A DNA stretch of 41,541 nt. Origin: Microvirga sesbaniae. Its GTDB lineage: Bacteria; Pseudomonadota; Alphaproteobacteria; Rhizobiales; Beijerinckiaceae. The translations under genes were made by a program, and so were the position numbers. The stretch covers positions 1-41,541 of the forward strand of contig NZ_JAMXFJ010000035.1 in NCBI RefSeq assembly GCF_025460805.1, written 5' to 3'. This document shows, one piece after another, positions 15,313-24,564 of this stretch; position 1 is the stretch's first letter; the number at the start of each line of letters is the position of its first letter. The notes below the pieces were generated by a model. It did no database searches. It was not told the origin of the DNA and saw nothing but the letters and a program-made list of their open reading frames with translations.

Positions 15313-16402
15313 TAAGGCCACATTGTTAGGCGCCTGTGCTGATTCCGATACAGCCAAAGCGCTGGCCATCAGGCATATTGGTCGCGTCCTTGAAGGAACG
15401 GCTGGGGTCCGAATCTCCCTGGAAGGGGAGCGCCTCTGCTACGCACGAGGCGCTTCTCTTTACCAGGACAGGACGTGATCGCACGATCATCATGGATGGG
15501 AGTCAGGATGAGCTCTCGCGACAAGTGCTGATCGCTACGCTGGTGATCTCGACCTGGCATATGAGCGGAAACGCGGGGTCCTCAGCAGAGGCTCACGCGG
15601 CGCTACGCTGACGGCGCCGATGCTCGCAAAGCTCACGGACGAGTGCCGCATCAGGCAGCAGCCCTCCAGGCAGTCACCTGCGGCCCTCCCAAACCCACCT
15701 GAATTCCGCTTCAAACTCGGATCCCTTCATGCGGCGGACTACCGTCGACAGACTACCACGGTGAGCGTGAGATAATTGGCCAACCGACGCAAGGCGCCCG
15801 AAATGAGGTGGCAGGATCGAGCGCTGCTCGGCCAGGTCGAGCCAAAAAGGAAACGCTCCAGCCAAGAGAGGTTCGCTTTAACTCTCAGCCGGAGCGCCGT
15901 AACTCCCGTAGGGGCAACTACTTGAGCCACGTCTCATAGGCTAAGGGGTCTCCATCCATCCGCAACTGAGCAAGAGGAGTGGGTCTTTGGTCCTGGACCA
16001 CGCCCTGTTTCCTTTCAGGAGTAGCTCCGAAATCCAAATGCTTCGGCGAAGGTCGCTCGGTCCATCAGCCAGGATGTCTGCATGCAAAATGAAGTGACAT
16101 CGCGCTTTGGATCCAGGCCAGGCAGTCTGACAGTCGAGGCCGCCCGATGTAGCAGCTTGCCAGTTTAAGGATGATCACAGGCTTTTGCTCGCTCTCACGC
16201 GAATGCTCCGGTGGCTGTCGATCCAAAAAGCGGATCCTGCCCTAAAATTGACGGAGGTAGGGATAGAAAAGCCAATCGACTTTCTCCTAAAGGCCTATGT
16301 GCCGGGCTCGAAATTTGAAGCAGCATTGGCGGATCTGAGAGCGGCTATCGGCGAAACCGGAGGCGCTTAACAGGATCGGCAGCACCGGGACGAGAGGCGA
16401 AG
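15313..16402. other. Gene-poor intergenic region
   Basis: About 1.1 kb with no gene I can support. Short frames exist (for example 15336-15478 and the 61-residue frame 16185-16370 ending KAYVPGSKFEAALADLRAAI). They lack good ribosome sites and known similarity. The second could be the decayed end of a gene. Confidence 0.4.
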
Positions 16403-16690
16403 ATGAATCGAGAACAGCAAGCCGCTCGGATCGAGAAGATCGTTGCGACAATTGCCGAGCGGGCCGTCATCGTGCCTCCTGATCACCGCTCCGCCTACAT
16501 CGGGGATGAAGTTGAGAAGGTGCGGCAAGCCTTCCTGCAGACCTATGAGGCTGATGAGGGGCTGAGGGGCTACGCCATGGAGTTCGTCGACAAGATGAGC
16601 GAGTGGATCGAGGCCCGAGTTCACGCGCTGGAGACCGGGGCATCCGGCGAGGCCAAAGCGGGGGAGGGAAGGGAGGAGCTAAAGTCCTGA
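16403..16690 (+). CDS. Small helical protein of unknown function
   Basis: A 95-residue protein from the ATG at 16403, preceded by a GAGAGGCGAAG stretch. The sequence MNREQQAARIEKIVATIAER, then KVRQAFLQTYEADEGLRGYA and MSEWIEARVHALETG, is helical and charged. Codon-position bias and an uninterrupted frame favour a real gene. No family is recognised. The last 20 residues are Gly/Glu/Lys-rich and probably disordered. Confidence 0.5.
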   Translation: MNREQQAARIEKIVATIAERAVIVPPDHRSAYIGDEVEKVRQAFLQTYEADEGLRGYAMEFVDKMSEWIEARVHALETGASGEAKAGEGREELKS

Positions 16691-16781
16691 GCCAGGAGCG
16701 CGCCATCGCGCAGATGGAGCGATCTGCGTTGCAGTCGACGCAGTGAATCTCTCGCATGGCAGACCAGGACGGAGGTTCTGA

Positions 16782-16976
16782 TCAGATTCCAAACTCCGCT
16801 GGAGCCGCTCCCCACAGCCGAAGCGGCTTGCCAGGAGACCGTGGCGTTCGCTCGCTTGAGTCGATCGGCACGATGATGGAGGTCATTCCACCATAGATGA
16901 CAATGTAGCCTTGCTGCCTGAGATCGCGCTCGGCGTGGTTCAGGGTTTCGAGCCAGGGGCGGAGAAAGTTCAGCAT
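16782..16976 (-). CDS. Small protein of unknown function
   Basis: A 64-residue product reading MLNFLRPWLETLNHAERDLR, then QQGYIVIYGGMTSIIVPIDS and a Pro/Arg-rich tail. The helix-then-strand order with 'YIVIYGGMTSIIVP' looks like a small alpha/beta fold and not random sequence. The ATG at 16974-16976 follows GAGG. It is convergent with 16403-16690. Confidence is moderate because nothing else supports it. Confidence 0.4.
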   Translation of the reverse strand: MLNFLRPWLETLNHAERDLRQQGYIVIYGGMTSIIVPIDSSERTPRSPGKPLRLWGAAPAEFGI

Positions 16977-17275
16977 GCGAGCCTCACACCAGGAGAGTTC
17001 CTTGGGCTAAGCAAGAACCATGCCCAGCTGCCCGATAGAGGTCCGTCGCTAGCGCGGGCAAGCGGCGGTGAGACGATGGCTAACCCATCTCATTCCACGG
17101 CGCAGCAAGGGATCCCGATGGTGGGCTCTACCCTCAACTGGGCTGAGACACGGAGGCCCGCCCACAACTTCGTTAAGCACAGCTGAACAGTGCCTTGCCC
17201 TTACGTACTAATGCGTACCTCTTAGTGAGTAGATTGGGTCGCATTCCCTTGCCCAGCCAGGATTCTTCATCATTG

Positions 17276-18073
17276 ATGAACATGCAGGATTGGCTTGGGG
17301 CGATACGACGGGGGCAGGGGATGTATGGCGATCAATACGGCTGTGCGGTTGGCTCGAATGGAGAGGCAGGCTGCTCCGATCAGCAGATCGTCACGGCATT
17401 GCTCTGCGGCAACGCGCTGCTAGGGGCCGGGCTCACGCATCTGCTGACGGGGACCTGCTTTAGAGTTATCGACGGAGGATGCCTCGGAGAGAGCGCATCA
17501 ACCTGTCAGGCTGATCCAGTTCCAGTTCTCTATGTCATTGACGCCAGTGGATCGCCCCAGCAAACAATCACGCTTGTTGAAGACGCCAAGCGGCACCACC
17601 CTTCGGCTCGCATCGTAGTCATCGCCACAAGCTTTGATCTTGGCCTGGTCCGGCTTGCGGTCGCGGCCGGGGTGGATAGCTTCTGCCTCGCTACAGTTGA
17701 CCGTGAGGTGCTGATCAACGTTCTTGAGCTGACAGTTCTGGGCGAGCCGATTCTGCCGGGAAGCGTGCTCCAGTCCCTGCTCGATGAAGCGTCCACGGTT
17801 TCGGCTTTGGCTCCCACCCCGTCGACGTCCGAGCCCAACACTCCTGATCCGCGGGTGGAGAAACTGTCGCCTCGCGAGACGGTCATCCTGCAGTCGCTGA
17901 TGGGTGGGGAGGCCAACAAGGTCATTGCCCGGAAGCTCGAGATCACGGAAGCGACAATCAAGGTCCACGTGAAGTCGATCCTGCGCAAGATCGGGGCCGC
18001 CAATCGCACCCAAGCCGCCATGTGGGCCAACGAAAACCTCCGACCTGGCGATCGCCCGTTCCTCAATGCTTAG
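17276..18073 (+). CDS. LuxR/NarL-type response regulator with degenerate receiver
   Basis: About 265 residues. The C-terminal region (last about 70) is a clear LuxR domain: KLSPRETVILQSLMGGEANK, then VIARKLEITEATIKVHVKSI and LRKIGAANRTQAAMWA. The N-terminal region is receiver-like (VTALLCGNALLGAGLTHLL, VLYVIDASGSPQQT, ARIVVIATSFDLGLVRLAVA, AGVDSFCLATVDREVLINVL). The first-strand acidic pair is lost (CGN), while an Asp remains in VIDASG, so phosphorylation is doubtful. Such proteins are often orphan regulators in rhizobia. The start is uncertain: ATG 17276, 17282 or 17321 (after GGGGCAGGGG) are all possible. It is not paired with a histidine kinase here. Confidence 0.75.
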   Translation: MNMQDWLGAIRRGQGMYGDQYGCAVGSNGEAGCSDQQIVTALLCGNALLGAGLTHLLTGTCFRVIDGGCLGESASTCQADPVPVLYVIDASGSPQQTITLVEDAKRHHPSARIVVIATSFDLGLVRLAVAAGVDSFCLATVDREVLINVLELTVLGEPILPGSVLQSLLDEASTVSALAPTPSTSEPNTPDPRVEKLSPRETVILQSLMGGEANKVIARKLEITEATIKVHVKSILRKIGAANRTQAAMWANENLRPGDRPFLNA

Positions 18074-18313
18074 CACCTCACCAGAGAGGGTGGTCGCCAA
18101 CAACCTTCTGCTGAGGATCATCTCGGCTCATCGCCGTCCTTCGGTGCCCACGGAGACATCGGGCGCGATCAGGAGATGCTGGTCGAGTGCCGGGTTAACC
18201 ACCGGGTTGCATTTGAAGCAGATCCCGCCAAACTGTCGTGCCCTGTCGGTCGTCGCAATGTAACATTGCATCGATTTGATCGACCAGCACCTCTTGTGGA
18301 AGGCGGACACCCG

Positions 18314-18991
18314 ATGAGCACCACCCGTGTCTTTCTGCTCGCCTCCTCCCTGGCTCGATTGATCGAGAGGGAGAGAGGAGGTCAGCTTGTCCGACGAGGC
18401 TACTTCCCGGAAGGACCAAGCCGCAGCACCCATGTCCAGCTGGAAGGCGAAGCAGGGCACCTCGTCCTGGTCTCACCTCATCCCACCGGGATGCACGAGG
18501 ATCTGACTGCGATCTCCCGTCTGCAGGCCGAGGCTCTGCTCGAACTGACTGCCGGACAGGTCGAACTCCAGAATGTCAGCGTGGACATCGGCTCCCACAT
18601 CGCCGCCGTCCACCGCTTCATCAGTCCGGGACCGCTCGATCTGATCACCATCGTGTTCAAGCACGACAAGGCAGCGCGAAAGTTCCGGCCTCCGGCCTGG
18701 TTCGGGCCTGAGGTCACCAGTGATCCCAACTATCAAACCCGCGCCATCGCTCTGGCCGGTCTGCCATCCCTTGCAATGATAGAGGTCACGGACGCAGCCC
18801 TCCACAGCCTGCTCGATATCTTGGACAATCGCGCTGGCGAGCCCCAGCCGCAGCCATCCCAGGCGGCGCGTGCGCCTGAGGCTTCGGAGCCGGTCTTAGA
18901 TCCTGCGGCCGAACAGGAATTCGACAGGCTCAACATCGAAGACAGCGTGATCCGGGAACTCGCCCGCTCATTGCAGCCACAGGGACGCTGA
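18314..18991 (+). CDS. CYTH-like domain protein (degenerate triphosphate-tunnel fold)
   Basis: A 225-residue protein from the ATG at 18314 (GGAAGG upstream). I read a CYTH domain over about 5-165: LARLIERERGGQLVRRGYFP at the position of the usual ExExK signature, GHLVLVSP, then LDLITIVFKHDKAARKFRPP and the well-conserved end AWFGPEVTSDPNYQTRAIA. CYTH enzymes bind triphosphates (class IV cyclases, triphosphatases). Here the ExExK motif keeps only E-R-E with no Lys, and several strand charges are missing, so it may bind without catalysis. The tail is Pro/Ala/Gln-rich, then acidic. The family call is mine from the C-terminal motif and is not certain. Confidence 0.55.
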   Translation: MSTTRVFLLASSLARLIERERGGQLVRRGYFPEGPSRSTHVQLEGEAGHLVLVSPHPTGMHEDLTAISRLQAEALLELTAGQVELQNVSVDIGSHIAAVHRFISPGPLDLITIVFKHDKAARKFRPPAWFGPEVTSDPNYQTRAIALAGLPSLAMIEVTDAALHSLLDILDNRAGEPQPQPSQAARAPEASEPVLDPAAEQEFDRLNIEDSVIRELARSLQPQGR

Positions 18992-19198
18992 TCTTGTCGT
19001 CAAGATAGTTGAGCTTGCATCGGAGAGGATCCTTGCCTGGATCCATGCAGGGAAAGCACTGGCGGCTTGATCAGCTCGGGGTGTCTGTGTCAGGGGAGGC
19101 ACAGGTCATCCGCCGAGGATGAGGACAATTGATGGTTGCCGCCCAGGCCGAAAATGATGATGGATTGATCGGCAACTCGCCTCTGACAAGAACCGACA

Positions 19199-19462
19199 AT
19201 GACCTACAGCCTGATCCAGCTGGCGCCCGGCGCCTATGATCTCCTCCTCAACGGAGAGGTCGTGGGGAGCGTGGTGCGCAACAGCTCCTATCAGCCTTAT
19301 ACGTGGACAGCGGAACTCCTCGAGGATTTACCTCCAGCGCGCAGGCCGGCACCCTTTACCGACCTCGAGCATGTCTTCGCCTCGTTGGAGGATCTTTGTG
19401 ATTGGCTCGGAAGTCCGGCGATCAAAACCAACAATCGCCATGGTGACGCCTGGGAGCGGTGA
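19199..19462 (+). CDS. Small protein of unknown function, paralogue of 14478-14741
   Basis: An 87-residue protein that aligns over its whole length with the product of 14478-14741 (shared MTYSLIQLAPGAYDLLL, QPYTWTAELLE, RRPAPF, LCDWLG and KTNN). It stands alone here without the partner gene found before the other copy. The first 41 bases are identical in the two genes, more conserved than the rest, which suggests recent duplication, gene conversion, or constraint on the mRNA start. No function is known. Confidence 0.65.
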   Translation: MTYSLIQLAPGAYDLLLNGEVVGSVVRNSSYQPYTWTAELLEDLPPARRPAPFTDLEHVFASLEDLCDWLGSPAIKTNNRHGDAWER

Positions 19463-19621
19463 GCATCCCCTTTCGATGGAGTCCAGACAGGATGCTGATC
19501 CGCGTTCACCACTGGTTCAGTGGTGAGCCGGCATCTTAGGACACCGGTTGCCCGACCGTACTCCCGGCCAAGCCCAGGACCCTCGCTCCCTCTCATCGTT
19601 GGACTTGGTCGGGTTCTCGCC

Positions 19622-19882
19622 TCAATCCGTAAATGTCGCCCCGTAATGAACCCCGTCTGTCCAGATCAAGCGAACCCGAGCGACCGCCCCATGGTCTGGA
19701 ATTTGCAGCTGAAACTCCCGGGGAATGTCGGCTGGCTCAGACACCACAACACGCACTCCGGTCTGAGACAGATCCCAAATGGCGCATTCAATCGGTGCCG
19801 GAGCCGTCTTGTCTGCAATCCACCCTTTCAAGGGCGCGGAGAAGCGCTCACTCGAACGACTCTCGGACGTTCCAAAGGGCAT
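19622..19882 (-). CDS. PilZ domain protein (c-di-GMP receptor)
   Basis: An 86-residue single PilZ domain. The c-di-GMP binding signature is complete: RSSER (R9xxxR13) near the start and DLSQTG (37-42, the DxSxxG box), followed by VRVVVSEPADIPREFQLQIP and the closing strands RLIWTDGVHYGATF. Small PilZ proteins change partner activity or motility when c-di-GMP binds. The start is set at ATG 19880-19882, with AGGA eight bases upstream. An upstream GTG start at 19912 and ATG at 19888 have poorer sites. It is convergent with 19199-19462. Confidence 0.85.
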   Translation of the reverse strand: MPFGTSESRSSERFSAPLKGWIADKTAPAPIECAIWDLSQTGVRVVVSEPADIPREFQLQIPDHGAVARVRLIWTDGVHYGATFTD

Positions 19883-20334
19883 GCACATGTTCCTACTACG
19901 GCGGAAGGCCACTTATAGGAGAGCAGGCTGACTTGGGGCTTTGCTGCTGAGAGAGCCGGCAGACCTGGTATCGCGCCAGGTCCGACGAGGAGCCCGGGAG
20001 GGCAGTCCATCCGTGCCAACTCCCGGGGCTCGTCGATAGCTGTCGTCGACAGGCAGCCGAGATCAGACTGAGCTGATTTGCCGGAGGTGACAAGCGGCTC
20101 AATTGGGGCGCGGCAGCGTGGCACACTTCTCGAGATCCAGTATAGACGCACCTCCGGGCAGCCGGTTCTCAATTGGCGGACGGCCATGAGCCACAGGTTT
20201 CCCGAAGTCGTAGTCGATCGAAAGAAACTCATCTCTGATCCAAAACTTTGACTGATCATCCTGCTGAGGCCAGAAACGGCCTTGTTGCAGACCGCGCCAG
20301 AGATTTCCGCGTCTGAAACCTCTGGCGCGGTTTT
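19883..20334. other. Intergenic region with a strong hairpin
   Basis: A gap of about 450 bp with one clear structure. ACCGCGCCAGAG (20291-20302) pairs with CTCTGGCGCGGT (20320-20331), a 12-bp stem, then TTTT on the plus strand. Nothing on the plus strand before it looks like a gene, so its client is unclear. On the minus strand it directly follows the stop of 20335-21612. Confidence 0.6.
20291..20334 (+). terminator. Rho-independent-type terminator, plus-strand polarity
   Basis: A 12-bp GC-rich stem with a 17-nt loop followed by TTTT. The T-run is on the plus strand only. It may act on read-through from the left, or in both directions as the end of the minus-strand VirD4-like gene. Confidence 0.6.
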
Positions 20335-21612
20335 CTAAAGATCTCTGGGGGCCGGTAGGAGGAAGGATCCCATCGCCTGGGACGGCCGCAAGATGGGCTT
20401 TTCAGGTCCTTTGACCACGAATCGGGTAGCGGCTGGATCGAAGTCGAGTTCCAGGTCCATCGCAGCCTTGAGAGCTTCAGCGTTGGCCGGTCCATAGAGC
20501 CGGTCAAGAGACGCCGCATCGTCAGCGGAAACGAGAATTGAAAGATCCGTCTTCTTGGCGGCTGCGGCCAGCTCTGTCATTCCCGAGATCGGCTCGGCCT
20601 GATCGGTGTTTGTGAAGATGAACACGGCTGGCCGCTGTGGCTTGTCAGCCGCCTGTTCGCTGCGGCCGTGGATCGCTTCGTCAATGATCTGCTGCCACAG
20701 GAGGCGGGTCAGGAGATTGTAGGCCGCGGCATGCGGGCCGTGTCGGGTCGGGCAGCACACATAAACGGTTGCCGGGCCGCTGATCTCGACCCCCTCAGAG
20801 GTACTGATGTTCCGGTGGGCCGCCCACTGGCCGCGCGGATCGCCGGAAGCCCAGGACGTCTCGGGAGTATGAAAGGGCACCAACCGTTGCACGATCGCGT
20901 CATGGATCACCCGACGGCGCTCATCGGAAAGAGCCGCGTAGGCGCGCAATTCGAATAGTGCCCTTGGGCTCCCGGACCTGTCGGCGGCGGCAACATAATC
21001 AGCAGCTTGATCGTCAAGATGGTGCTCGATGAGGACCGTGCACAGCCCCATCAAGGTCGGCTCGACCAGACGCAATCCGCCGATGTTCGCGACCTGAGCG
21101 GTGGCGAGCTCCAGCAGGCCCCAAAGAGCGGAGATTGCTTCCTGCTCGATGGTGTCGTTGCCATCATTCGTTTTGATCTCTGGAATCCGATCGTATCGTT
21201 CTGCCCATTGGGTGATGAACGTTTCCGCGATGTTGCGCAGCCGTCGGGAGCGGGTTTCCGGATCGGTGCCCAGATTGATGTCAGCGAGTGGATTGTAGGA
21301 GCTCCCGCTGTGCCACCGAATGCGTGAGACGGGTCCCAGTTTGGCCCGGGTAGCAGCGGTGAGGTCGTAAACCTCTCCGGTCGGGTCGTCGACGATGTAG
21401 CTCGCCGATGTGCCCCGCAGAAGGGTCGGGACGATCACCCTCTCCACCCGCTGGCGCGAGCTGGCTCCAAGGAGGAGGGTGTTCGCGTTCCGGGTCGTGC
21501 CGTGCGGAACGCCCCGGCGGTCCTCCCCGAGCGTGAGGATCGCACCGTGGGGAGCGATGATGGCATCTTTAGAGAGCCCTAGTCCAAAGAGTTTTTTGAG
21601 AAGGTCTTTCAC
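20335..21612 (-). CDS. VirD4/TraG-like protein lacking a functional Walker A motif
   Basis: A 425-residue protein with the layout of the T4SS coupling-protein (VirD4/TraG) core: an N-terminal segment, then NTLLLGASSRQRVERVIVP in place of GPTGSGKGxGxVIPN, followed by YIVDDPTGEVYDLTAATRAK for the normal DPKGELYxLTAxxR, and SSYNPLADINLG for YNPL. The invariant P-loop Lys and Gly are gone (GASSRQRV), and the Walker B region reads AVFIFTNTDQAEP, where the usual Asp-Glu is missing. It is also shorter than true coupling proteins (about 600) and lacks evident membrane helices. It is probably ATPase-dead. The gene is alone, with no vir/tra neighbours. A domesticated protein from a lost conjugative element is the likeliest origin. 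Confidence 0.65.
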   Translation of the reverse strand: MKDLLKKLFGLGLSKDAIIAPHGAILTLGEDRRGVPHGTTRNANTLLLGASSRQRVERVIVPTLLRGTSASYIVDDPTGEVYDLTAATRAKLGPVSRIRWHSGSSYNPLADINLGTDPETRSRRLRNIAETFITQWAERYDRIPEIKTNDGNDTIEQEAISALWGLLELATAQVANIGGLRLVEPTLMGLCTVLIEHHLDDQAADYVAAADRSGSPRALFELRAYAALSDERRRVIHDAIVQRLVPFHTPETSWASGDPRGQWAAHRNISTSEGVEISGPATVYVCCPTRHGPHAAAYNLLTRLLWQQIIDEAIHGRSEQAADKPQRPAVFIFTNTDQAEPISGMTELAAAAKKTDLSILVSADDAASLDRLYGPANAEALKAAMDLELDFDPAATRFVVKGPEKPILRPSQAMGSFLLPAPRDL

Positions 21613-22086
21613 GTGGTCTGATCCGTTCGGGTGGACAGGAAAGAGAAAGCGACTGAGAAGTTCGAAATCCTGTTACGCAGGAGAGGAACGCACAGGTCCA
21701 CGTTTTGCAGAACTTTGCGGCAGGTTTTCGCAGCCAGGCGAGAACAACGACACGCTCGGCGTCCATCGCCGGGGTACGTCATCCCCGTCCGCACACGGAA
21801 CCTGCGGAACGGTCCCTGGTGACGGCGGTCGCGAGCAGGCTAAAGGTCGCTCAGATCGCCCGATATGAAAGGCGCTCCTGATGCTCGGGTTCTTATCGGG
21901 ACAAAAACACTCGAACTTGTCCAAGCCCACGGCAGGACTTCCGGACGTCTTGGAGCCCTTCGCGGCCGAAGGGGCGTCGCGGCTATCGCCGCCAGATACC
22001 ATGGGTGGACCGGCCTGAAATCGTCACATTCGTGCGCGACGTCGGAGGTGACGCTTCATTAACCATCAGCTCGCCCAAGGCCACCA
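21613..22086. other. Intergenic region, divergent promoters expected
   Basis: 474 bp between the VirD4-like gene and the secreted protein. The short frames here have no ribosome site or similarity. I see nothing further. Confidence 0.4.
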
Positions 22087-22863
22087 ATGCTCAGACCTCT
22101 TGTTGCCCTTGCCCTCGTGCTCGCGACCCCAGCCTTCGCTCAGACCAATAGCCGTCCCGACATCATCCGCGGCCTCTGCCGTCCTGATGGCTGCGACGAG
22201 TTCGCCATCCTGTCGGCTTCTCCTCTGACCAAGACAGGGGAGGGCACACTCATGCAAACCCGGGTGAAGACCTTCCATGCCAGCTCAAGCGGACGCAGGG
22301 AACTCAGTGAGGAGAACGGGTATGTGTACTGTTCGCGAACCAAGCCAGCGATTGTGGCCGAGAAGGCTGGGCGCACGATGGCGTTTTATCTCGCGCCGTT
22401 CGCCACCCGGGAGAGCCGCGAGACCATCCGTCAGAACGCCAACTTCCATGCCTTGTACTTCAGCATCTGCCATGGCATGGAAGCGGGCCGGGCGGCGGTC
22501 CGGAACCTGCCGGGTGTCGCCCAGGAGCTCGGCTACAGGGTTGCTCTGCCCCAGTCGCAGTCTGTGGCCCTGAGCGGGGTCGAGGACATCCTGCCGCCTG
22601 AGAACCGGCGCTCAGCCGAGGCGAGGAATGACAGGCACTCGGCGCCGCCAGCGAGCACGCCGCCTGCCGTGGCTCAGCGGGACTGGGCTATCGACGGGCC
22701 GGCTGGCGAATTCGGAGGATACCGTGAGGCGATGCCACCCCGTCCGCTGCCTGATAATGTGGAGCGGGAGGAGGGGCTGCTGGCCGGTCCGCGCCGCCTG
22801 ACCAACCGCGCCTTTGATGCCCTTGATGAGGTAGGCGACTGGATGCTCGGACGGCGATACTGA
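22087..22863 (+). CDS. Secreted protein of unknown function
   Basis: A 258-residue protein with a clear signal peptide: MLRPLVALALVLATPAFAQ, cleavage expected after AFA. The mature part has four Cys in two pairs of contexts (GLCRPDGCDEF, VYCSRTKP, SICHGM) that could make disulfides in the periplasm. A Pro/Ala/Arg-rich segment (about 175-210) separates it from a C-terminal region ending DALDEVGDWMLGRRY. No enzymatic motif is visible, and the family is not recognised. Confidence 0.7.
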   Translation: MLRPLVALALVLATPAFAQTNSRPDIIRGLCRPDGCDEFAILSASPLTKTGEGTLMQTRVKTFHASSSGRRELSEENGYVYCSRTKPAIVAEKAGRTMAFYLAPFATRESRETIRQNANFHALYFSICHGMEAGRAAVRNLPGVAQELGYRVALPQSQSVALSGVEDILPPENRRSAEARNDRHSAPPASTPPAVAQRDWAIDGPAGEFGGYREAMPPRPLPDNVEREEGLLAGPRRLTNRAFDALDEVGDWMLGRRY

Positions 22864-22938
22864 TCCGAAGGCAGAAGTGCTATTTGTCATGGCGCCAGCG
22901 TAAGCTGTCCCCAATAATCTTCGGACAAGAAGTAGCCC

Positions 22939-23418
22939 ATGAGCCCGTCGTCACAATGGACCCTGTTCCTCGCCCGCCCTGGACGAGAGCGGCAGCACGT
23001 CATCCGGGATCCTCAGGGCGAGCCCCGGATCCTCTTTGGTGAGGACGATGGCACACGGATCAACGATCGTCTGGCGAGATATCTTGTCGAGAGCCTGAAT
23101 GCGGGTCTCGTTGTTGACGACCCGAACCTGGACGAGGGCTGGTTCCTCGACAGCTCGGGCGACGGTAACGAGCAGGATCCGGCCATTCTCATTTGCGACC
23201 CCGATTTCGAGATCCGGCTCGAGATCCTCGATACGGGCAGCCTTGAAGAGGATCGGGCGCTGGGCCGAAAGGTTGTGGCCCTGATCAATACCTACTTCAC
23301 CCAAAACGAAGTTTCACAGCCAAGCGCTGCCTCCGACAGCGCTTCACCAGAGAGGCAGCAAACCGGCTCCCAACGTGGAACCATTGAGAAGAGAAAATTC
23401 TCCCGGTCAGGTCCATGA
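22939..23418 (+). CDS. Acidic protein of unknown function
   Basis: A 159-residue protein. The first about 120 residues are acidic with alternating strands (QWTLFLARPGRERQHVIRD, RILFGEDDGTRINDRL, DPAILICDPDFEIRLEILDT), and the rest is a Ser/Gln/Arg-rich tail. It follows the secreted protein by 75 bp on the same strand, so co-transcription is possible. No family is recognised. Confidence 0.6.
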   Translation: MSPSSQWTLFLARPGRERQHVIRDPQGEPRILFGEDDGTRINDRLARYLVESLNAGLVVDDPNLDEGWFLDSSGDGNEQDPAILICDPDFEIRLEILDTGSLEEDRALGRKVVALINTYFTQNEVSQPSAASDSASPERQQTGSQRGTIEKRKFSRSGP

Positions 23419-23658
23419 CCGACACCCGCTAAGGACTTTTTGTCAAAATACCTGTTGCCAGCCAAGTCTTGTGTAGGCGCAAAAGTTAAATTGTCAGCAC
23501 TGAGCAAAGGCAAAATGTCCCATTTGCTATCCCTAATGAGCTCAGCTCATCTTTGCGTGTTCACGTGACCGGCAAGGCAAGGTGGATCACCACTGGGGAG
23601 CGTAAGCTGTAAGACGCCGCTCGCTTAGACACCCGCGATAGCTCCTCGGAGAGTGCCC

Positions 23659-24369
23659 ATGCACGTTGTCATGCTCGCCTACCCCTGTATGACCCAACTG
23701 GACCTGACCGGGCCCTTTGAGCTGTTCGCCCGATTCGAGGAATTGTCTCTTCATCTGGCCTGGAAGTCCTCCGATCCGGTCGTCGATGGGAGTGGGCTGG
23801 GCCTGATACCGACCACCACCTTTGCCGATTGTCCGCAGGCGGACATCCTGTTTGGTCCTGGCGGGCCTGGGCAGATCAACCTTATGGCTGACAGGGAGGT
23901 TCTCACCTTTCTCCAGGCCCAGGCTGAAAACGCTACTTACGTGACCTCCGTGTGTACGGGGTCACTGGTATTGGCCGCCGCCGGTCTGCTGACGGGCCAT
24001 CGTGCTACCTGCCACTGGCTGTCGCTCAACCAACTCGCCTATTTTGAAGCCGAGCCTGTGGCGGAACGTGTTGTGGTAGACCGCAACCGGGTGACCGGGG
24101 CGGGTGTCACTTCCGGGATCGATTTCGCTCTGACGCTCGCGGCAGCTCTGTTTGGTGAAGATCGGGCCCGGCGGGTGCAGCTATCCATGGAGTACGATCC
24201 CGAACCACCATTTCCTGGAGGATCTCCGAGCAGTTCTGACCCTGCTGTCATTGCGACGGTGCGGGAAGGATCGGCCGCCTTTCAGCAGCAGCGAGAAGAG
24301 GTGGCACAGACTGCGGCGGCTTTGAGAGCGCAATTTAGCCAGTGTTCAGTGAGCAGTACTGCCAAGTGA
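23659..24369 (+). CDS. DJ-1/PfpI family protein, isonitrile hydratase-like
   Basis: A 236-residue single-domain DJ-1/PfpI protein. It has the nucleophile elbow SVCTGSLVLAAAGLLTG with the conserved Cys, an early acidic residue in LTGPFELF and the GPGGPGQ turn that is typical of the isonitrile hydratase (InhA) branch. The extra C-terminal segment (about 45 residues) matches that branch's longer tail. A substrate cannot be assigned; InhA converts isonitriles to N-formamides. ATG 23659 has GGAGAG upstream and is preferred to the GTG six bases earlier. Confidence 0.85.
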   Translation: MHVVMLAYPCMTQLDLTGPFELFARFEELSLHLAWKSSDPVVDGSGLGLIPTTTFADCPQADILFGPGGPGQINLMADREVLTFLQAQAENATYVTSVCTGSLVLAAAGLLTGHRATCHWLSLNQLAYFEAEPVAERVVVDRNRVTGAGVTSGIDFALTLAAALFGEDRARRVQLSMEYDPEPPFPGGSPSSSDPAVIATVREGSAAFQQQREEVAQTAAALRAQFSQCSVSSTAK

Positions 24370-24564
24370 TATTTGCCTCGGTGAGTTCCCTCGAAGGGCC
24401 ACTCAGACTGACTCATTACTGGCTCCTCGTCAGCAGCGCTATACAAAACTTTTGGACACGTTCAAATGACACATCACCCAGTTCCATATAGCGTCGTCAG
24501 CGAAATCATGCGAGCAGGCGACCTGCACTAAGCTAATGGACTAGCAGCTCGGCAGGGGCTTCGG

